A stretch of 64,000 bases of DNA, taken from the NCBI RefSeq assembly GCF_024599795.1, contig NZ_CP102246.1, positions 4,216,001-4,280,000 on the forward strand. Reading direction: 5' to 3'. This document shows positions 34,851-45,341 of the stretch, piece after piece; the stretch's first letter is position 1; every line of letters starts with the position of its first letter. Both the position numbers and the translations under genes were made by a program. The DNA comes from Enterobacter cloacae complex sp. R_G8. Lineage in GTDB: Bacteria > Pseudomonadota > Gammaproteobacteria > Enterobacterales > Enterobacteriaceae. The notes under the pieces were generated by a model. It did no database searches. It was given only the letters and a program-made list of their open reading frames with translations, and was not told the DNA's origin.

Positions 34851-37061
34851 TTAGAAGCGGAAGGTCGCGGTGGCCACAACCTGACGTCCAGCTCCCCAGT
34901 AGCATGCGTATTCGCTATAGCAGCTGGAAACGTACTCACGGTCAAAGATATTGTTCACGTTGACGCCAACTGAAGATCCCGGCAGCCCAAAGCGCGCCAG
35001 ATCGTATTTCACTGTCGCATCCGCCAGCGCGTAACCCGCGACGTTAAACGATTCGTAGGCTTTCGGAGACGTTGAGGAGTAGTAGGAAACGGTGTTGCCG
35101 ATGTAGCGCGCACCCGCCCCCAGCGTCAGACCGCTCAGTGCCGTCTCGTGGAAGGTGTAATCCGCCCACAGAGAGGCCATGTTACGCGGCACTTCCGCCG
35201 GGCGACGACCTTCATACCAGGTATCGTGTGTGTATTTCGCATCGGTGAAGCTGTACGAAGCCGTCACGTTCACGTTGGCTGATACGGCCGCTTTCGCTTC
35301 CAGCTCAACACCACGGGAACGAATTTCGCCCCCTTGCACGCTGAAGCCGCTGGTCGGGTTAGCCGGATCGGCCGTCAGATTATTGTTTTTGGTCAGCTGA
35401 TACACCGCGGCCGTCACCACCACAGGCAGATCTTTCGGTACGTATTTCACACCGGCTTCATATTGCTTGCCGCGCGCCGGATCGAACGGTTTTCCGCCCT
35501 GAGTGGTGCCCGAAATCGGTTCGAATGATTCGCTATAGCTGAAGTACGGCGTGATACCGTTGTCGAACAGGTAGTTAATCCCGCCGCGCCAGGTGAATGC
35601 CTGATCGTTAATTTCCGCGGTAGAACCGGTAGTACGGGTCAGCGCAGAGGTTTTCGCAAAGTCATAGCGGCCACCCATTGTGAGTACCCACTTATCCCAC
35701 TCTGCTTGATCCTGCGCGTACAGGCCGGTTTGTTCCTGACGATTAAGCACTTTGTACAGGTAGTAAACGTCAACATTCGAATTGCCATACGCAGGCTTTG
35801 TCATGCTGATCGGATCGGCAGTACCGTAGTCTGCGTTGATATCATTACGCATACGAAGGTAATCGACCCCGGTTAACAGGGTATGATCCACGGCACCGGT
35901 CGCAAATTTTGACTGGAGCTGAGTATCAACGGTGAACGAGTTGAGATCTTCGTCTGAACGTACATACGCGCGGCTGATTTGCGCCGGAGCGATATAGCCG
36001 TTGCCGTAGACGGAACGATAAAGGGTGTTGATTTTGGTGTAGCGCAGGTTTTGACGCAGGGTAAAAGTGTCATCAAACGCATGCGAGAAGCTGTATCCCA
36101 CCATTTTCTGGCGACGGGAGATCTTATTGTCTTCCTCGCCTTCGTTAAAATCGGTCGGCAGCTTGTGCGCTTTTCCGTTGGCATCATAGTAAGGCACAAC
36201 GGTCCCTTCCCGCGGCAGCCAGCCGTAATAGCCCGCGTCCGGATCGCTCTGGAAGTTGCTCAGGAAAGTGAAATCGGTTTTGTCGTCAGGACGCCAGCTG
36301 AAAGCAGGTGCAATGGCATAGCGAGTGGATTTGACCATCTCCTGCTGCGCATTTTCACTACGACCCAGACCGGTCAGGCGGTATGACCACACGCCGTCAT
36401 CATCAATCGCATCGCTGAAATCAAACCCGGTCTGCCACAGGTTATCGGTGCCCATCTTGAACTGAATTTCTTTCAGCGGCTCAGTGGTCGGTCGCTTGCT
36501 GACCATGCTCACAACACCGCCCGGATGGCTTTTGCCGTACAGTACAGACGTTGGGCCACGCAGCAGTTCCACGCGCTCAAGGAAGTACGGATCCATGGAC
36601 GCTTCAGAATAGTTATCGCCCTGCAGCTTCATCCCATCGAGATACTGGTTGGTATTCACGGTACTGGAAGTGGTGAAACCACGAATCGACACCACATCAT
36701 ATGTCGTTGAGGCGCCGCGGGTGGCAAAAACGCTCGGCGTATAAGCCAGCGCTTGCTTGACCGTTCCCGGCTGCTTCATGTCAATTTCTTCACGCGTAAC
36801 GACGGAAATCGACTGCGGCGTCTTTTCTATAGGTGTATCGGTCTTGGTCGCCGTCGCGGTGCGTTTCGCCGCAATCGTTGGTGCAGGCCCCCAGGCACTT
36901 TCCTGTGCAGCCGGAGCGGCAGTGACAGTGATGGTTTCTTCTTTTTTCGGGGTTTCGGCAGCATGGGTATAAGCAGACATGCCGGCAACCGCTGTGGCTA
37001 CGACAACTGCGATTTTACGCAGCGACGTGTTAATTGGCTGAGCAGTATTGGAAAGCGCCAT
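34851..37061 (-). CDS. fhuA: Ferrichrome TonB-dependent receptor FhuA
   Basis: Outer-membrane receptor for ferrichrome; in E. coli also the receptor for phages T1, T5 and phi80. It has 736 aa, against 747 in E. coli. It carries a signal peptide ending in AAVAGMSAYTHA, a TonB box (EETITVTAAP), a plug domain (VTREEIDMKQPGTVKQALAY), and a 22-strand barrel ending ATFRF. Barrel loops diverge strongly from E. coli. Loop 4 lacks the cysteine-bracketed insertion of E. coli, while the C-terminal pair (SSCYSEYACYW) is kept. Candidate promoter and Fur box lie upstream. Confidence 0.95.
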   Translation of the reverse strand: MALSNTAQPINTSLRKIAVVVATAVAGMSAYTHAAETPKKEETITVTAAPAAQESAWGPAPTIAAKRTATATKTDTPIEKTPQSISVVTREEIDMKQPGTVKQALAYTPSVFATRGASTTYDVVSIRGFTTSSTVNTNQYLDGMKLQGDNYSEASMDPYFLERVELLRGPTSVLYGKSHPGGVVSMVSKRPTTEPLKEIQFKMGTDNLWQTGFDFSDAIDDDGVWSYRLTGLGRSENAQQEMVKSTRYAIAPAFSWRPDDKTDFTFLSNFQSDPDAGYYGWLPREGTVVPYYDANGKAHKLPTDFNEGEEDNKISRRQKMVGYSFSHAFDDTFTLRQNLRYTKINTLYRSVYGNGYIAPAQISRAYVRSDEDLNSFTVDTQLQSKFATGAVDHTLLTGVDYLRMRNDINADYGTADPISMTKPAYGNSNVDVYYLYKVLNRQEQTGLYAQDQAEWDKWVLTMGGRYDFAKTSALTRTTGSTAEINDQAFTWRGGINYLFDNGITPYFSYSESFEPISGTTQGGKPFDPARGKQYEAGVKYVPKDLPVVVTAAVYQLTKNNNLTADPANPTSGFSVQGGEIRSRGVELEAKAAVSANVNVTASYSFTDAKYTHDTWYEGRRPAEVPRNMASLWADYTFHETALSGLTLGAGARYIGNTVSYYSSTSPKAYESFNVAGYALADATVKYDLARFGLPGSSVGVNVNNIFDREYVSSCYSEYACYWGAGRQVVATATFRF

Positions 37062-37096
37062 GGTGTATCTCTGATGGAAAAGTGAATGATAACGTA

Positions 37097-37115
37097 AACG
37101 AGAATTATTATTATG
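37097..37115 (-). promoter_or_regulatory. Candidate Fur box of fhuA
   Basis: CATAATAATAATTCTCGTT on the minus strand matches the 19-bp Fur consensus at 12 positions, with the left half well kept. It lies just downstream of the predicted -10 (37124-37129), a good place for iron-dependent repression. Confidence 0.6.
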
Positions 37116-37123
37116 ACCGCAGC

Positions 37124-37153
37124 ATAATAGGCGAAACGTTGGCCGTATAGCAA
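37124..37153 (-). promoter_or_regulatory. Candidate fhuA promoter
   Basis: On the minus strand, TTGCTA (37148-37153), an 18-nt spacer and TATTAT (37124-37129). It is about 65 nt upstream of the fhuA start and adjoins the Fur box. Confidence 0.5.
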
Positions 37154-37178
37154 GCAGTAAGCGGCCCTACGAGAATTA

Positions 37179-37238
37179 AGGGTTTAAGAAATAACCAGGA
37201 GAAAACGAAGGGTTAATCAGAATTAAAACGAGGGTTAA
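37179..37238. repeat. Repeated AGGGTTAA motif upstream of fhuA
   Basis: AGGGTTAA occurs at 37209-37216 and 37231-37238 (exactly 22 bp apart), and AGGGTTTAA at 37179-37187. The two 22-bp-spaced copies share a wider ACGA(A)GGGTTAAT context. Regular spacing of about two helical turns suggests a multi-site regulator. Unexplained. Confidence 0.5.
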
Positions 37239-37257
37239 TAAAATGGGGAAAACGGGT

Positions 37258-37283
37258 AAAAAAATCCCCCCTTTCGGGGGGAT
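37258..37283 (-). terminator. Rho-independent terminator after mrcB
   Basis: The minus strand has ATCCCCCC-GAAA-GGGGGGAT followed by a T-run, 10 nt past the mrcB stop. Confidence 0.9.
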
Positions 37284-37292
37284 CTGGAACAG

Positions 37293-39821
37293 TTAGTTAC
37301 CGCCGAACATATCTTTAATCCAGCCCGCGACACCGTCGCTGTCTTTCTTCTCGTTCTGCTGCTGCGGCTGTTGTTGCTGCTGCGGCTGCTGAGGCTGAGA
37401 AGACTGGTCGAACGGGTTGCCCGTCGGCTGCTCTGGCTGGCTCTGCTGGCACAGGGAATCCGGGTTGGTGGTCCAGACAGGCAAGGTACGCATACCGCCG
37501 CCACAGACAAAGTTTCCGGAACTGTCCACGCCCATATCCACGATATCTTCCGGTGCAACCAGATCCAGCGGCACCGGCGACTGATTCGCCAGATAACGCT
37601 GGTAAATCGACATCGCCCCGCTCGCACCATACAGTTTGGTTGGCTGGTTGTTATCGCGGCCCACCCAGGTGATCACCACTTCACGACCATCAATACCGGC
37701 AAACCAGGTATCGACGTTATTGTTGGTGGTCCCGGTTTTACCCGCCAGATGCAGGCCCGGATACTTCGCACCCAGTTGACGGCCGGTACCACGTTGCACA
37801 ACCTGCTGCATCGTCCACAGCGTCATATAGGCTGCCTGCGCCGGAACGGCACGTTCCGCCTGTGGGAAGCTCTGGTACAGCACGGAGCCATCTTCGGCGA
37901 TCACCGAACGCAGGGCTGACAGCGGCGCACGGTTACCGCCGCTGGCAATGGTCTGGAACGCCTGTGCCACTTCGATTGGCGTCAGGTTTAACGCCCCCAG
38001 GATCATGGCTGGTACAGGGTGCAGCTGATCTTTGGCGACGCCCAGTTTCTGCCAGGTGTCGACAATCGCCGGCAGACCCAGCGCCATCCCCAGGTTTACC
38101 GTCGGCACGTTCATGGAGCGGGTCAACGCATCCACCAGCATTACCTGGCCGCTGAACTGTTTATCATCGTTCTGCGGTGACCAGACCTGGCCGTTAGGCT
38201 GACGCAGGGAGATCGGCGCGTCGGCAATCCAGGTATTCAGGCGATACAGATTTGGCTGGCTCAGGGCAGTGAGATAGGTTGCGGGCTTCGCCAGTGAACC
38301 GATCGAACGGCGCGCCTGCATAGCACGGTTGTAGCCTGCAAACTGCGGCTCAGCCCCGCCCACCATCGCACGGACTTCACCCGTGTTACGGTCAACCACC
38401 ACCATCGCGGTTTCCAGATCGCTCAGCTTACGCTGTTTCTTCAGCGCCGGAATGCCCTCAACGGCCGCTTTCTCTGCCGCATCCTGCGCCACGGAGTCAA
38501 AGGTGGTAAAGATCTTCACGCCGGAGAGATCTTTCACTTTATCACCGAGCTTGCTCTGCAGCTCCTGACGCACCAGCTGCATAAACGCAGGCTGAGGTGA
38601 GATCACACCGCCGCGCGGCTGCACGCCAAGCGGACGTGCGCTCAGCATGTCGTACAGCTCCTGGTCAATCACCTGCTGTTGTTGCAGCAGACGCAGCACC
38701 AGGTTACGACGTTCCAGCGCCAGTTTCGGGTTACGCCATGGGTTATAAATGGACGCCCCTTTCACCATGCCCACCAGCAGCGCCTGCTGATCAAGGCTCA
38801 GCTCCTCCACCGGGCGGCCAAAGTAGTACAGGCTCGCCAGCGGGAAGCCGCGGATTTCGTTATCACCGCTCTGACCGAGATAGACCTCGTTCATATACAG
38901 CTCAAGGATACGATCCTTGCTGTAACGCGCGTCCATCAGCACGGCCATGTACGCTTCGTTGGCTTTACGCCAGTAAGAGCGCTCGCTGGAGAGGAACAGG
39001 TTCTTCACCAGCTGTTGGGTAAGCGTACTCGCCCCCTGCACGGTACGTCCGGCAGTCAGGTTAGCCAACACCGCACGGCCAATGGAGTAGAGGCTGATAC
39101 CATCGTGCTCATAGAAGTGACGGTCTTCGGTAGCCAGCAGGGTGTCCACCAGCAGGTCCGGGAAGCCGTTACGCGCCACGAACAGACGCTGCTCGCCGTT
39201 CGCTGATGAAAGCATAGTGATCAGTCGCGGATCGAGACGGAAGAAACCGAACTGGCGGTTGTTATCCATGTTCTCGATGGTTTCCAGACGATCGCCGTCA
39301 AAGGTCAGACGCGCACGCACCTGCCCCTCTTTGCTGTCCGGGAAATCGAACGGACGGCGGATCATCTCAATGGTTTTCGCCTGCACGGTAAATTCGCCAG
39401 GACGCGTCATTTTCGACACCTGACGATACTGGGTGGCTTCCAGCAGTTTCACCATCTCGTTCTTACTGATCGACATGTCCGGCTCAAGGTTCACCATGCG
39501 GCCATACACCGCCGCAGGCAACTGCCAGACTTTCCCGTCGATACGGCTGCGGATCTTCTGATCCAGATAAACGCCGTAGATCGCCATCAGCACAACAAAA
39601 ACAATGAACAGCTTCAGCAGCAGCCAGAACCAACCGCGTTTGCCCCGAGGCTTACGCCCTTTGCCTTTTCCTTTACGCGGCATCGGTTCTTCATCCTCAT
39701 ACTCGTCTTCATAGTCATCGTCATAGTCCTCATCTCTGAGGCGACGACGGCTCACCTTTTCTTTCGCCGGACGCGTTGGTTTTCCCTTACGCCCAATTGG
39801 CTCGCGGTCATTCCCCGCCAT
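37293..39821 (-). CDS. mrcB: Penicillin-binding protein 1B
   Basis: Bifunctional peptidoglycan glycosyltransferase/transpeptidase. It has 842 aa from [18 protein letters not shown]; five extra upstream residues are possible but unlike E. coli. The order is a charged acidic/basic cytoplasmic tail, one membrane segment ([20 protein letters not shown]), a UB2H domain, a glycosyltransferase (catalytic Glu in [14 protein letters not shown]), and a transpeptidase with SxxK in [13 protein letters not shown] and KTGTT. The C-terminal tail is Gln-rich. An internal Met47 matches the shorter PBP1B-gamma start of E. coli. Confidence 0.98.
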   Translation of the reverse strand: MAGNDREPIGRKGKPTRPAKEKVSRRRLRDEDYDDDYEDEYEDEEPMPRKGKGKGRKPRGKRGWFWLLLKLFIVFVVLMAIYGVYLDQKIRSRIDGKVWQLPAAVYGRMVNLEPDMSISKNEMVKLLEATQYRQVSKMTRPGEFTVQAKTIEMIRRPFDFPDSKEGQVRARLTFDGDRLETIENMDNNRQFGFFRLDPRLITMLSSANGEQRLFVARNGFPDLLVDTLLATEDRHFYEHDGISLYSIGRAVLANLTAGRTVQGASTLTQQLVKNLFLSSERSYWRKANEAYMAVLMDARYSKDRILELYMNEVYLGQSGDNEIRGFPLASLYYFGRPVEELSLDQQALLVGMVKGASIYNPWRNPKLALERRNLVLRLLQQQQVIDQELYDMLSARPLGVQPRGGVISPQPAFMQLVRQELQSKLGDKVKDLSGVKIFTTFDSVAQDAAEKAAVEGIPALKKQRKLSDLETAMVVVDRNTGEVRAMVGGAEPQFAGYNRAMQARRSIGSLAKPATYLTALSQPNLYRLNTWIADAPISLRQPNGQVWSPQNDDKQFSGQVMLVDALTRSMNVPTVNLGMALGLPAIVDTWQKLGVAKDQLHPVPAMILGALNLTPIEVAQAFQTIASGGNRAPLSALRSVIAEDGSVLYQSFPQAERAVPAQAAYMTLWTMQQVVQRGTGRQLGAKYPGLHLAGKTGTTNNNVDTWFAGIDGREVVITWVGRDNNQPTKLYGASGAMSIYQRYLANQSPVPLDLVAPEDIVDMGVDSSGNFVCGGGMRTLPVWTTNPDSLCQQSQPEQPTGNPFDQSSQPQQPQQQQQPQQQNEKKDSDGVAGWIKDMFGGN

Positions 39822-39906
39822 GCTTTTTCTCCGCAACGTTCAGGCGCAAAGGCCCGATTCTCTTTTCTTCCACTGACCTGTGAAAGAAGAAATCTCTCAA
39901 AATTGC

Positions 39907-39960
39907 TTTTCTCCCTCTCCCTGTGGAAGAGGGTCGGGGTGAGGGCATCAGGCCGCACTC
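39907..39960 (+). repeat. Dispersed palindromic element, copy 3
   Basis: CTCCCTCTCCCTGTGGAAGA then GGGTCGGGGTGAGGGCATCA and GGCCGCACTC. It ends 5 nt before the hrpB stop codon, in the hrpB-mrcB gap. Confidence 0.88.
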
Positions 39961-39965
39961 CCCTT

Positions 39966-42395
39966 TTACGAATATTTCTTCGTCCGCCGTGTCGGCGCCG
40001 TATTCGCCGGATCGTCCGGCCAGACATGTTTGGGATAACGCCCTTTCATCTCTTTTTGCACTTCACGGTAGCTCCCCGCCCAGAATGCGCCCAAATCGCG
40101 GGTGATCTGCAGCGGGCGATGCGCAGGTGACAACAGCTCAAGCACCATGGGCACGCTCCCCTCGGCGATGGACGGCGTGGTCGCCTCGCCAAACATCTCC
40201 TGCATCCGTACCGCCAGCGCCGGTGGATTATCCTCGTGATAACGAATGGCAATCCGGCTGCCGGTCGGCACAGTGTAATGCCCAGGCAGTTCACTATCCA
40301 GACGTTGACGTAATGACCAGTCGAGTAAATTCTGTAACGCCACCTTAACATCAAGCGCTTTCAGCGCCCGCAGCGAGTGTACACCGCTCATTTGCGGCAG
40401 TAGCCAGCTTTCCAGCGACGCAAGTAACGAGTCATCATCCACCGCCGGCCAGGCATACTCCGGCAACCAGCGTGCGGCACAGAGCAGACGAATACGGTAC
40501 TGCTCGGCCTCCGGTGTCCAGTTCAGAACACCTAATCCTTTTTCCCGGATACCGTTCAGCATCGCCTGGTGCAACTCCTCTTCCGACGGCTTTGCCAGCG
40601 GCTTCGTCCCCAGGGTCAGTTTACCTATCTGACTACGACGAAATGCCTTCAGGGTGCCCTGCACATCATCCCACTCAACGATGTCGGACTGCTGAAGCAG
40701 TTGCGGACACGCCCGCGTGAGGGCATCAATATCCACAGCCACGGCCTGCAAAATACGGGCATCAGGAGAGTGGCTACCCTGCAGTAAGAGCGGCGCAATC
40801 AGCCATTCATGGCGCGTCAGGGCGTCATCGCTGTCCAGCATAGCACCCATGCCGTTTGCCAGTTGATAACGTCCATCCAGCCCGCGACGACGCGCGATCC
40901 TGTCGGCAAACGCCTGCGCCAGCAGGGGCGCAATGCTGTCAGCGTCCGGCGTACCACCACGGCTGTTAAGCCGTTTACAGAGTTGCTGCGCGCGCTGCTG
41001 CCAGTTCCCCTGATTGCGCGAAAAGGCCTGGGCCAGATCAGAATTTGCACCACGAGGCGGCTCCTCAAGGATAGCCGCCAGTTTTGCCGCCGTGGCAATT
41101 TCATCATCGCCCTGCGCGGCCACCAGCATCGCCGCCAGCCGGGGATCGTTACCCAGCGCGGCCATTTTCTGCCCGCGCGATGATAACCTGTCGCCGTCCA
41201 GCGCGCCTAACTGAGTCAGTAAGGCGCGCGCCGCCGCCAGGTTTACCGCCGGGGGCATATTGAGCCAGGTCAACTGTGCGGGCTCGGGGCACCCCCACTG
41301 CAACAGTTCCACGATCAGCCCCGAAAGATCGCTTTGTAAAATTTCCGGCGTGCTCTGCACAGCCGCGCGTTCGGCCTGTTCTGGGCTGATGAGATGCAAA
41401 CAGATGCCAGGCTCAAGACGCCCGGCGCGGCCAGCACGCTGTACCATTGACGCCTGGCTGATGCGTTGCGTCAGCAGCTTTGTCAGCCCGGTGCGCGGGT
41501 CAAAACTGGCTACTCTCTCCTGGGCGCTGTCCACCACCAGGCGAATGCCTTCAATGGTCAAACTGGTTTCGGCAATATTGGTGGCCAGTACCACTTTACG
41601 CTGCCCCGTCGGCGCGGGAAGGATGGCCTTGCGCTGGTCACTCAACGACAGTGCGCCGTAGAGCGGGCAGAGCATTACGTCGCTGCCCACGCGGGCGGCA
41701 AGCTGCTCCTGCACCCGCTGGATTTCGCCAACGCCCGGCAAAAACAGCAGCAGCGAACCGGATTCCTGACGCAGCAAGTCGGCAGTGGCGATAGCCACCG
41801 CTTCATCGAAACGCTGATGGGCAGGAAGGGGCTGATAGCGGCGCTCAACCGGAAACGCACGCCCTTCGGAGGTGATGACCGGCGCCTCCGGTAACGTCTG
41901 CTGTAGCCGCTCGTTATCCAGCGTGGCCGACATGATGAGCAGTCGAAGATCGTCCCGTAACCCCTGCTGGACATCCAGCAACAGCGCCAGCGCCAGATCC
42001 GCCTGCAGGCTGCGCTCGTGGAATTCATCCAGAATCACCAGCCCGATGCCGGTCAGTTCCGGATCGTTTTGCAGCATACGGGTGAGGATCCCTTCAGTCA
42101 CCACTTCAAGCCGTGTAGACGGGCCAACGCAGGTTTCGGCGCGCATACGGTAGCCCACCGTTTCGCCCGGTTTTTCATTCAGCAGTTCCGCCAGGCGCTG
42201 TGCCACGTTGCGTGCGGCCAGTCTGCGCGGCTCCAGCAGGATAATCTTCCCGCTGATAATTCCTGCGTTGAGGATGTGCAGCGGTAACCAGGTGGACTTA
42301 CCGGCACCCGTAGGGGCGTTAAGTAAAACCTGCGGGGCATCCTGCAAGGCAGCGAGCAGTTCAGGAAGGACGACGGCGACCGGCAATGAGGACAC
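39966..42395 (-). CDS. hrpB: ATP-dependent RNA helicase HrpB
   Basis: DEAH-box helicase with no settled substrate. The start is taken as GTG at 42393-42395 (MSSLPVAVVLPELLAAL), with a TGGAG site 8 nt upstream, giving 809 aa, exactly the E. coli length; an ATG 15 codons earlier is less likely. Walker A is NAPTGAGKSTWLPL, and the DEAH variant is ILDEFHERSLQADLAL. Motif VI is QRAGRAGRLEPG. The C-terminal HrpB-specific domain ends PTRRTKKYS. It is divergent from thpR. Confidence 0.96.
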   Translation of the reverse strand: MSSLPVAVVLPELLAALQDAPQVLLNAPTGAGKSTWLPLHILNAGIISGKIILLEPRRLAARNVAQRLAELLNEKPGETVGYRMRAETCVGPSTRLEVVTEGILTRMLQNDPELTGIGLVILDEFHERSLQADLALALLLDVQQGLRDDLRLLIMSATLDNERLQQTLPEAPVITSEGRAFPVERRYQPLPAHQRFDEAVAIATADLLRQESGSLLLFLPGVGEIQRVQEQLAARVGSDVMLCPLYGALSLSDQRKAILPAPTGQRKVVLATNIAETSLTIEGIRLVVDSAQERVASFDPRTGLTKLLTQRISQASMVQRAGRAGRLEPGICLHLISPEQAERAAVQSTPEILQSDLSGLIVELLQWGCPEPAQLTWLNMPPAVNLAAARALLTQLGALDGDRLSSRGQKMAALGNDPRLAAMLVAAQGDDEIATAAKLAAILEEPPRGANSDLAQAFSRNQGNWQQRAQQLCKRLNSRGGTPDADSIAPLLAQAFADRIARRRGLDGRYQLANGMGAMLDSDDALTRHEWLIAPLLLQGSHSPDARILQAVAVDIDALTRACPQLLQQSDIVEWDDVQGTLKAFRRSQIGKLTLGTKPLAKPSEEELHQAMLNGIREKGLGVLNWTPEAEQYRIRLLCAARWLPEYAWPAVDDDSLLASLESWLLPQMSGVHSLRALKALDVKVALQNLLDWSLRQRLDSELPGHYTVPTGSRIAIRYHEDNPPALAVRMQEMFGEATTPSIAEGSVPMVLELLSPAHRPLQITRDLGAFWAGSYREVQKEMKGRYPKHVWPDDPANTAPTRRTKKYS

Positions 42396-42468
42396 TAACA
42401 GCTCCAGAGGGTTAACATTAGTCGGCGTACATTGTAGCATCGGCGCATATCATTACCGAGTCCCCTGT

Positions 42469-43023
42469 ATGTCTGAGTCGAAACGGCTGTTTTTCGCCAT
42501 TGAGTTGCCCACGCCGATCCAACGACAAATTGTTCGCTGGCGCGCCGAACACTTCCCGCCCGAAGCGGGCCGCCCGGTTGCCGCCGCAAACCTCCACCTG
42601 ACGCTGGCTTTTCTGGGCGACGTCAGTGGAGAGAAACAGCGCGCCCTGGCGGCGATGGCCGGTCGGATTTCCCAGCCGGGGTTCACGCTGACCCTTGATG
42701 ATGCGAGGCAATGGCTCCGCTCCCGCGTCGTCTGGCTGGGGACGCGCCAGCCGCCGCGCGGATTATTACAGCTTGCAAATATGCTGCGCGCCCAGGCGGC
42801 GCGTAGCGGCTGTTACCAGAGCCCGCAGCCGTTTCATCCCCATATTACGCTGCTGCGCGATGCCGGTCAGGCCGTTGCCATACCGCCACCGGGTTTTCAC
42901 TGGGCCTTTCCGGTGACCTCATTCGCGCTGTACGAATCTGTTTTTTCACAAGGACGCACCCGCTATACGCCGCTCCAGCGCTGGACGCTGGGCGATACCC
43001 TAAGGAATTCTGATGAAGTTTAG
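42469..43023 (+). CDS. thpR: RNA 2',3'-cyclic phosphodiesterase
   Basis: 2H-family phosphoesterase (formerly LigT). It opens 2',3'-cyclic phosphates; the ligase activity on tRNA half molecules is reversible in vitro. It has 184 aa, with two HxTx motifs: [10 protein letters not shown] (~45-54) and [12 protein letters not shown] (~125-136). The start ATG follows the 73 nt divergent gap to hrpB. Its last 11 nt overlap sfsA. Much longer upstream extensions lie antisense to hrpB and are rejected. Confidence 0.93.
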   Translation: MSESKRLFFAIELPTPIQRQIVRWRAEHFPPEAGRPVAAANLHLTLAFLGDVSGEKQRALAAMAGRISQPGFTLTLDDARQWLRSRVVWLGTRQPPRGLLQLANMLRAQAARSGCYQSPQPFHPHITLLRDAGQAVAIPPPGFHWAFPVTSFALYESVFSQGRTRYTPLQRWTLGDTLRNSDEV

Positions 43024-43717
43024 TCCTGCACTGCAACGCGCCACGCTTATCCAACGCTACAAGCGTTTTCTCGCCGATGTCATTACCCCTGAAGGGGAAC
43101 AGTTAACGCTGCACTGCCCCAATACCGGGGCAATGACAGGATGTGCGACACCGGGTGACACGGTCTGGTATTCCACGTCAGAAAATACTAAACGCAAATA
43201 TCCCTATACCTGGGAAATGACGCAAACCCAGCAAGGGGCATTTATTTGCGTTAACACCCTGCGTGCGAATCAATTAGTTAAGGAAGCCCTGACCAACGGA
43301 ACCCTTCCCGAACTGGTGGGTTACGGCACGCATAAATCAGAAGTGAAATATGGCGATGAAGGCAGCAGAATTGACTTTATGTTACAGGCGGAAGACCGCC
43401 CCGAGTGCTATATTGAAGTCAAATCAGTCACGTTAGCGGAACAGGAAAACGGCTTCTTCCCGGATGCGGTCACGCTACGGGGACAGAAGCATCTGCGGGA
43501 GCTGATGAGTGTTGCGGCGGCGGGCAAACGCGCCGTATTGCTGTTTGCGGTTTTGCACTCAGCCATTGAACGATTTTCTCCAGCCCGCCATATTGATCTC
43601 AAATACGCGCAATTGTTGAATGAGGCACAAAAGCAGGGGGTAGAGGTTTTGGCTTATAAAGCGGAACTTTCTGCCGATAATATGACTCTGAGATCCTCTC
43701 TTCCCATTGTCTTATAA
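43013..43717 (+). CDS. sfsA: Sugar fermentation stimulation protein SfsA
   Basis: Conserved protein first found as a stimulator of maltose metabolism; reported to bind DNA, and its fold resembles nucleases. It has 234 aa, the E. coli length. Recognisable segments are [35 protein letters not shown] and the catalytic-looking [10 protein letters not shown] (E-x-K). It overlaps the thpR end by 11 nt, indicating coupled translation. Actual role is uncertain. Confidence 0.95.
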   Translation: MKFSPALQRATLIQRYKRFLADVITPEGEQLTLHCPNTGAMTGCATPGDTVWYSTSENTKRKYPYTWEMTQTQQGAFICVNTLRANQLVKEALTNGTLPELVGYGTHKSEVKYGDEGSRIDFMLQAEDRPECYIEVKSVTLAEQENGFFPDAVTLRGQKHLRELMSVAAAGKRAVLLFAVLHSAIERFSPARHIDLKYAQLLNEAQKQGVEVLAYKAELSADNMTLRSSLPIVL

Positions 43718-43893
43718 GGGATTAGATGATTGATGATTAAGTGTTCTGGCCGCGTGCGCAAATACGCTTTTCCTCACAGGCTTGTCAAGTGTTACGTTTA
43801 GATAATTGCCATACGGAAAAGCATCTGCTATTTATAGCGACCTGATTTTTCCCCCAACACGGGGATCGATAGTGCGTGTTAAGGAGAAGCAAC

Positions 43894-44349
43894 ATGCAAG
43901 AAGGGCAAAACCGTAAAACATCGTCCCTGAGTATTCTCGCCATCGCTGGGGTGGAGCCGTATCAAGAGAAGCCGGGCGAAGAGTATATGAATGAAGCCCA
44001 GCTGTCGCACTTCAAGCGTATTCTTGAAGCATGGCGTAATCAACTCAGGGATGAAGTCGATCGCACCGTTAGTCATATGCAGGATGAAGCGGCTAACTTC
44101 CCGGATCCGGTAGATCGTGCCGCTCAGGAAGAAGAGTTCAGCCTGGAACTGCGTAACCGTGACCGCGAGCGCAAACTGATCAAAAAGATCGAAAAAACGC
44201 TGAAGAAGGTCGAGGACGAAGATTTTGGCTACTGCGAATCCTGTGGTGTTGAAATCGGCATTCGTCGCCTTGAAGCGCGTCCAACCGCCGATCTGTGCAT
44301 CGACTGTAAAACGCTGGCAGAAATCCGCGAAAAACAGATGGCGGGTTAA
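43894..44349 (+). CDS. dksA: RNA polymerase-binding transcription factor DksA
   Basis: Binds the secondary channel of RNA polymerase and potentiates ppGpp. It has 151 aa from [20 protein letters not shown], the E. coli length, with an AAGGAGA site ahead; six extra upstream residues are rejected. The coiled-coil tip aspartates (71 and 74) are in [10 protein letters not shown]. The four-cysteine zinc finger is CESCG ... LCIDC near the C-terminus. It sits before gluQ, from which a terminator separates it. Confidence 0.98.
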   Translation: MQEGQNRKTSSLSILAIAGVEPYQEKPGEEYMNEAQLSHFKRILEAWRNQLRDEVDRTVSHMQDEAANFPDPVDRAAQEEEFSLELRNRDRERKLIKKIEKTLKKVEDEDFGYCESCGVEIGIRRLEARPTADLCIDCKTLAEIREKQMAG

Positions 44350-44373
44350 TCCCGGTCCTGTTTACCCACTCCA

Positions 44374-44399
44374 AAGGCGGGAGTCTCTCCCGCCTTATT
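44374..44399 (+). terminator. Rho-independent terminator after dksA
   Basis: AAGGCGGGAG and CTCCCGCCTT pair around TCT, then TATTA. The T-run is weak, so read-through into gluQ (start 44409) is likely. Confidence 0.8.
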
Positions 44400-44408
44400 A
44401 CTGTTGAT

Positions 44409-45299
44409 ATGTCTGAATCTCACTATATCGGGCGCTTCGCGCCATCCCCCTCCGGTGAATTACATTTCGGCTCGTTAATTGCCGCTCTCGGCAGCTACCT
44501 GCAGGCGCGCGCAAGCCTGGGCAAATGGCTCGTTCGCATTGAAGATATTGATCCTCCGCGTGAAGTTCCCGGTGCAGCAGACACCATTCTGCGTCAGCTG
44601 GAACATTACGGTCTTCACTGGGACGGCGACGTTCTCTGGCAGTCAACACGTCACGACGCCTACCGGGAACGTCTGGCCTGGCTCGCGGAGCAGGGGCTGT
44701 CCTATAACTGCACCTGCACCCGCGCGCGCATCCAGAGCGTGGGGGGCGTCTATGACGGCCATTGCCGCACGCTCAATCACGGCCCGGAACACGCCGCCGT
44801 ACGTCTGTTGCAGCGCGCTCCCGTGCTCCACTTTAACGACCTGCTCTCCGGTGACATTCAGGCGGATGAGCGCCTGGCGCGGGAAGATTTTATTATTCAC
44901 CGCCGTGACGGACTGTTTGCCTATAACCTGGCGGTGGTGGTGGATGATCACTTTCAGGGCGTCACCGAAATTGTGCGCGGGGCCGATCTAGTTGAGCCTA
45001 CGGTGCGGCAAATAGCGTTGTATCACCAGTTTGGCTGGACCGCGCCGGATTACATTCATCTGCCGCTGGCCGTCAACGAACGGGGCAGTAAGCTGTCAAA
45101 GCAAAACCACGCCCCTGCCCTGCCAGACGGCGATCCGCGCCCCGTTTTGATCGACGCGTTGCGATTTCTCAACCAGAATGTAACCCATGAATGGCAGGAT
45201 CTGCACATTGACGAACTGCTGAAAATGGCCATTGCCAACTGGACGCTCAGGGCAGTGCCAAAAATCCAGCATTCTCAAATGCGTTGCGCTGAGCTATGA
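44409..45299 (+). CDS. gluQ: Glutamyl-Q tRNA(Asp) synthetase
   Basis: GluRS paralogue lacking the anticodon-binding domain; it attaches glutamate to queuosine in tRNA-Asp. It has 296 aa. The class I HIGH-like motif is [19 protein letters not shown], the KMSKS-like motif is [10 protein letters not shown], and zinc ligands lie in CTCTRAR and YDGHC. The C-terminus (about the last 40 residues) differs from E. coli. It is 59 nt after dksA, as in other enterobacteria. Also known as yadB/gluQRS. Confidence 0.96.
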   Translation: MSESHYIGRFAPSPSGELHFGSLIAALGSYLQARASLGKWLVRIEDIDPPREVPGAADTILRQLEHYGLHWDGDVLWQSTRHDAYRERLAWLAEQGLSYNCTCTRARIQSVGGVYDGHCRTLNHGPEHAAVRLLQRAPVLHFNDLLSGDIQADERLAREDFIIHRRDGLFAYNLAVVVDDHFQGVTEIVRGADLVEPTVRQIALYHQFGWTAPDYIHLPLAVNERGSKLSKQNHAPALPDGDPRPVLIDALRFLNQNVTHEWQDLHIDELLKMAIANWTLRAVPKIQHSQMRCAEL

Positions 45300-45341
45300 T
45301 TAGCCGCTTTTTTCATAACAAAACACACTACGAGGTGTACC

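Noticed and set aside
42208..42468. Long N-terminal extension of thpR
   Set aside because: The extension is antisense to the hrpB 5' end and lacks homology; the family starts at [13 protein letters not shown].
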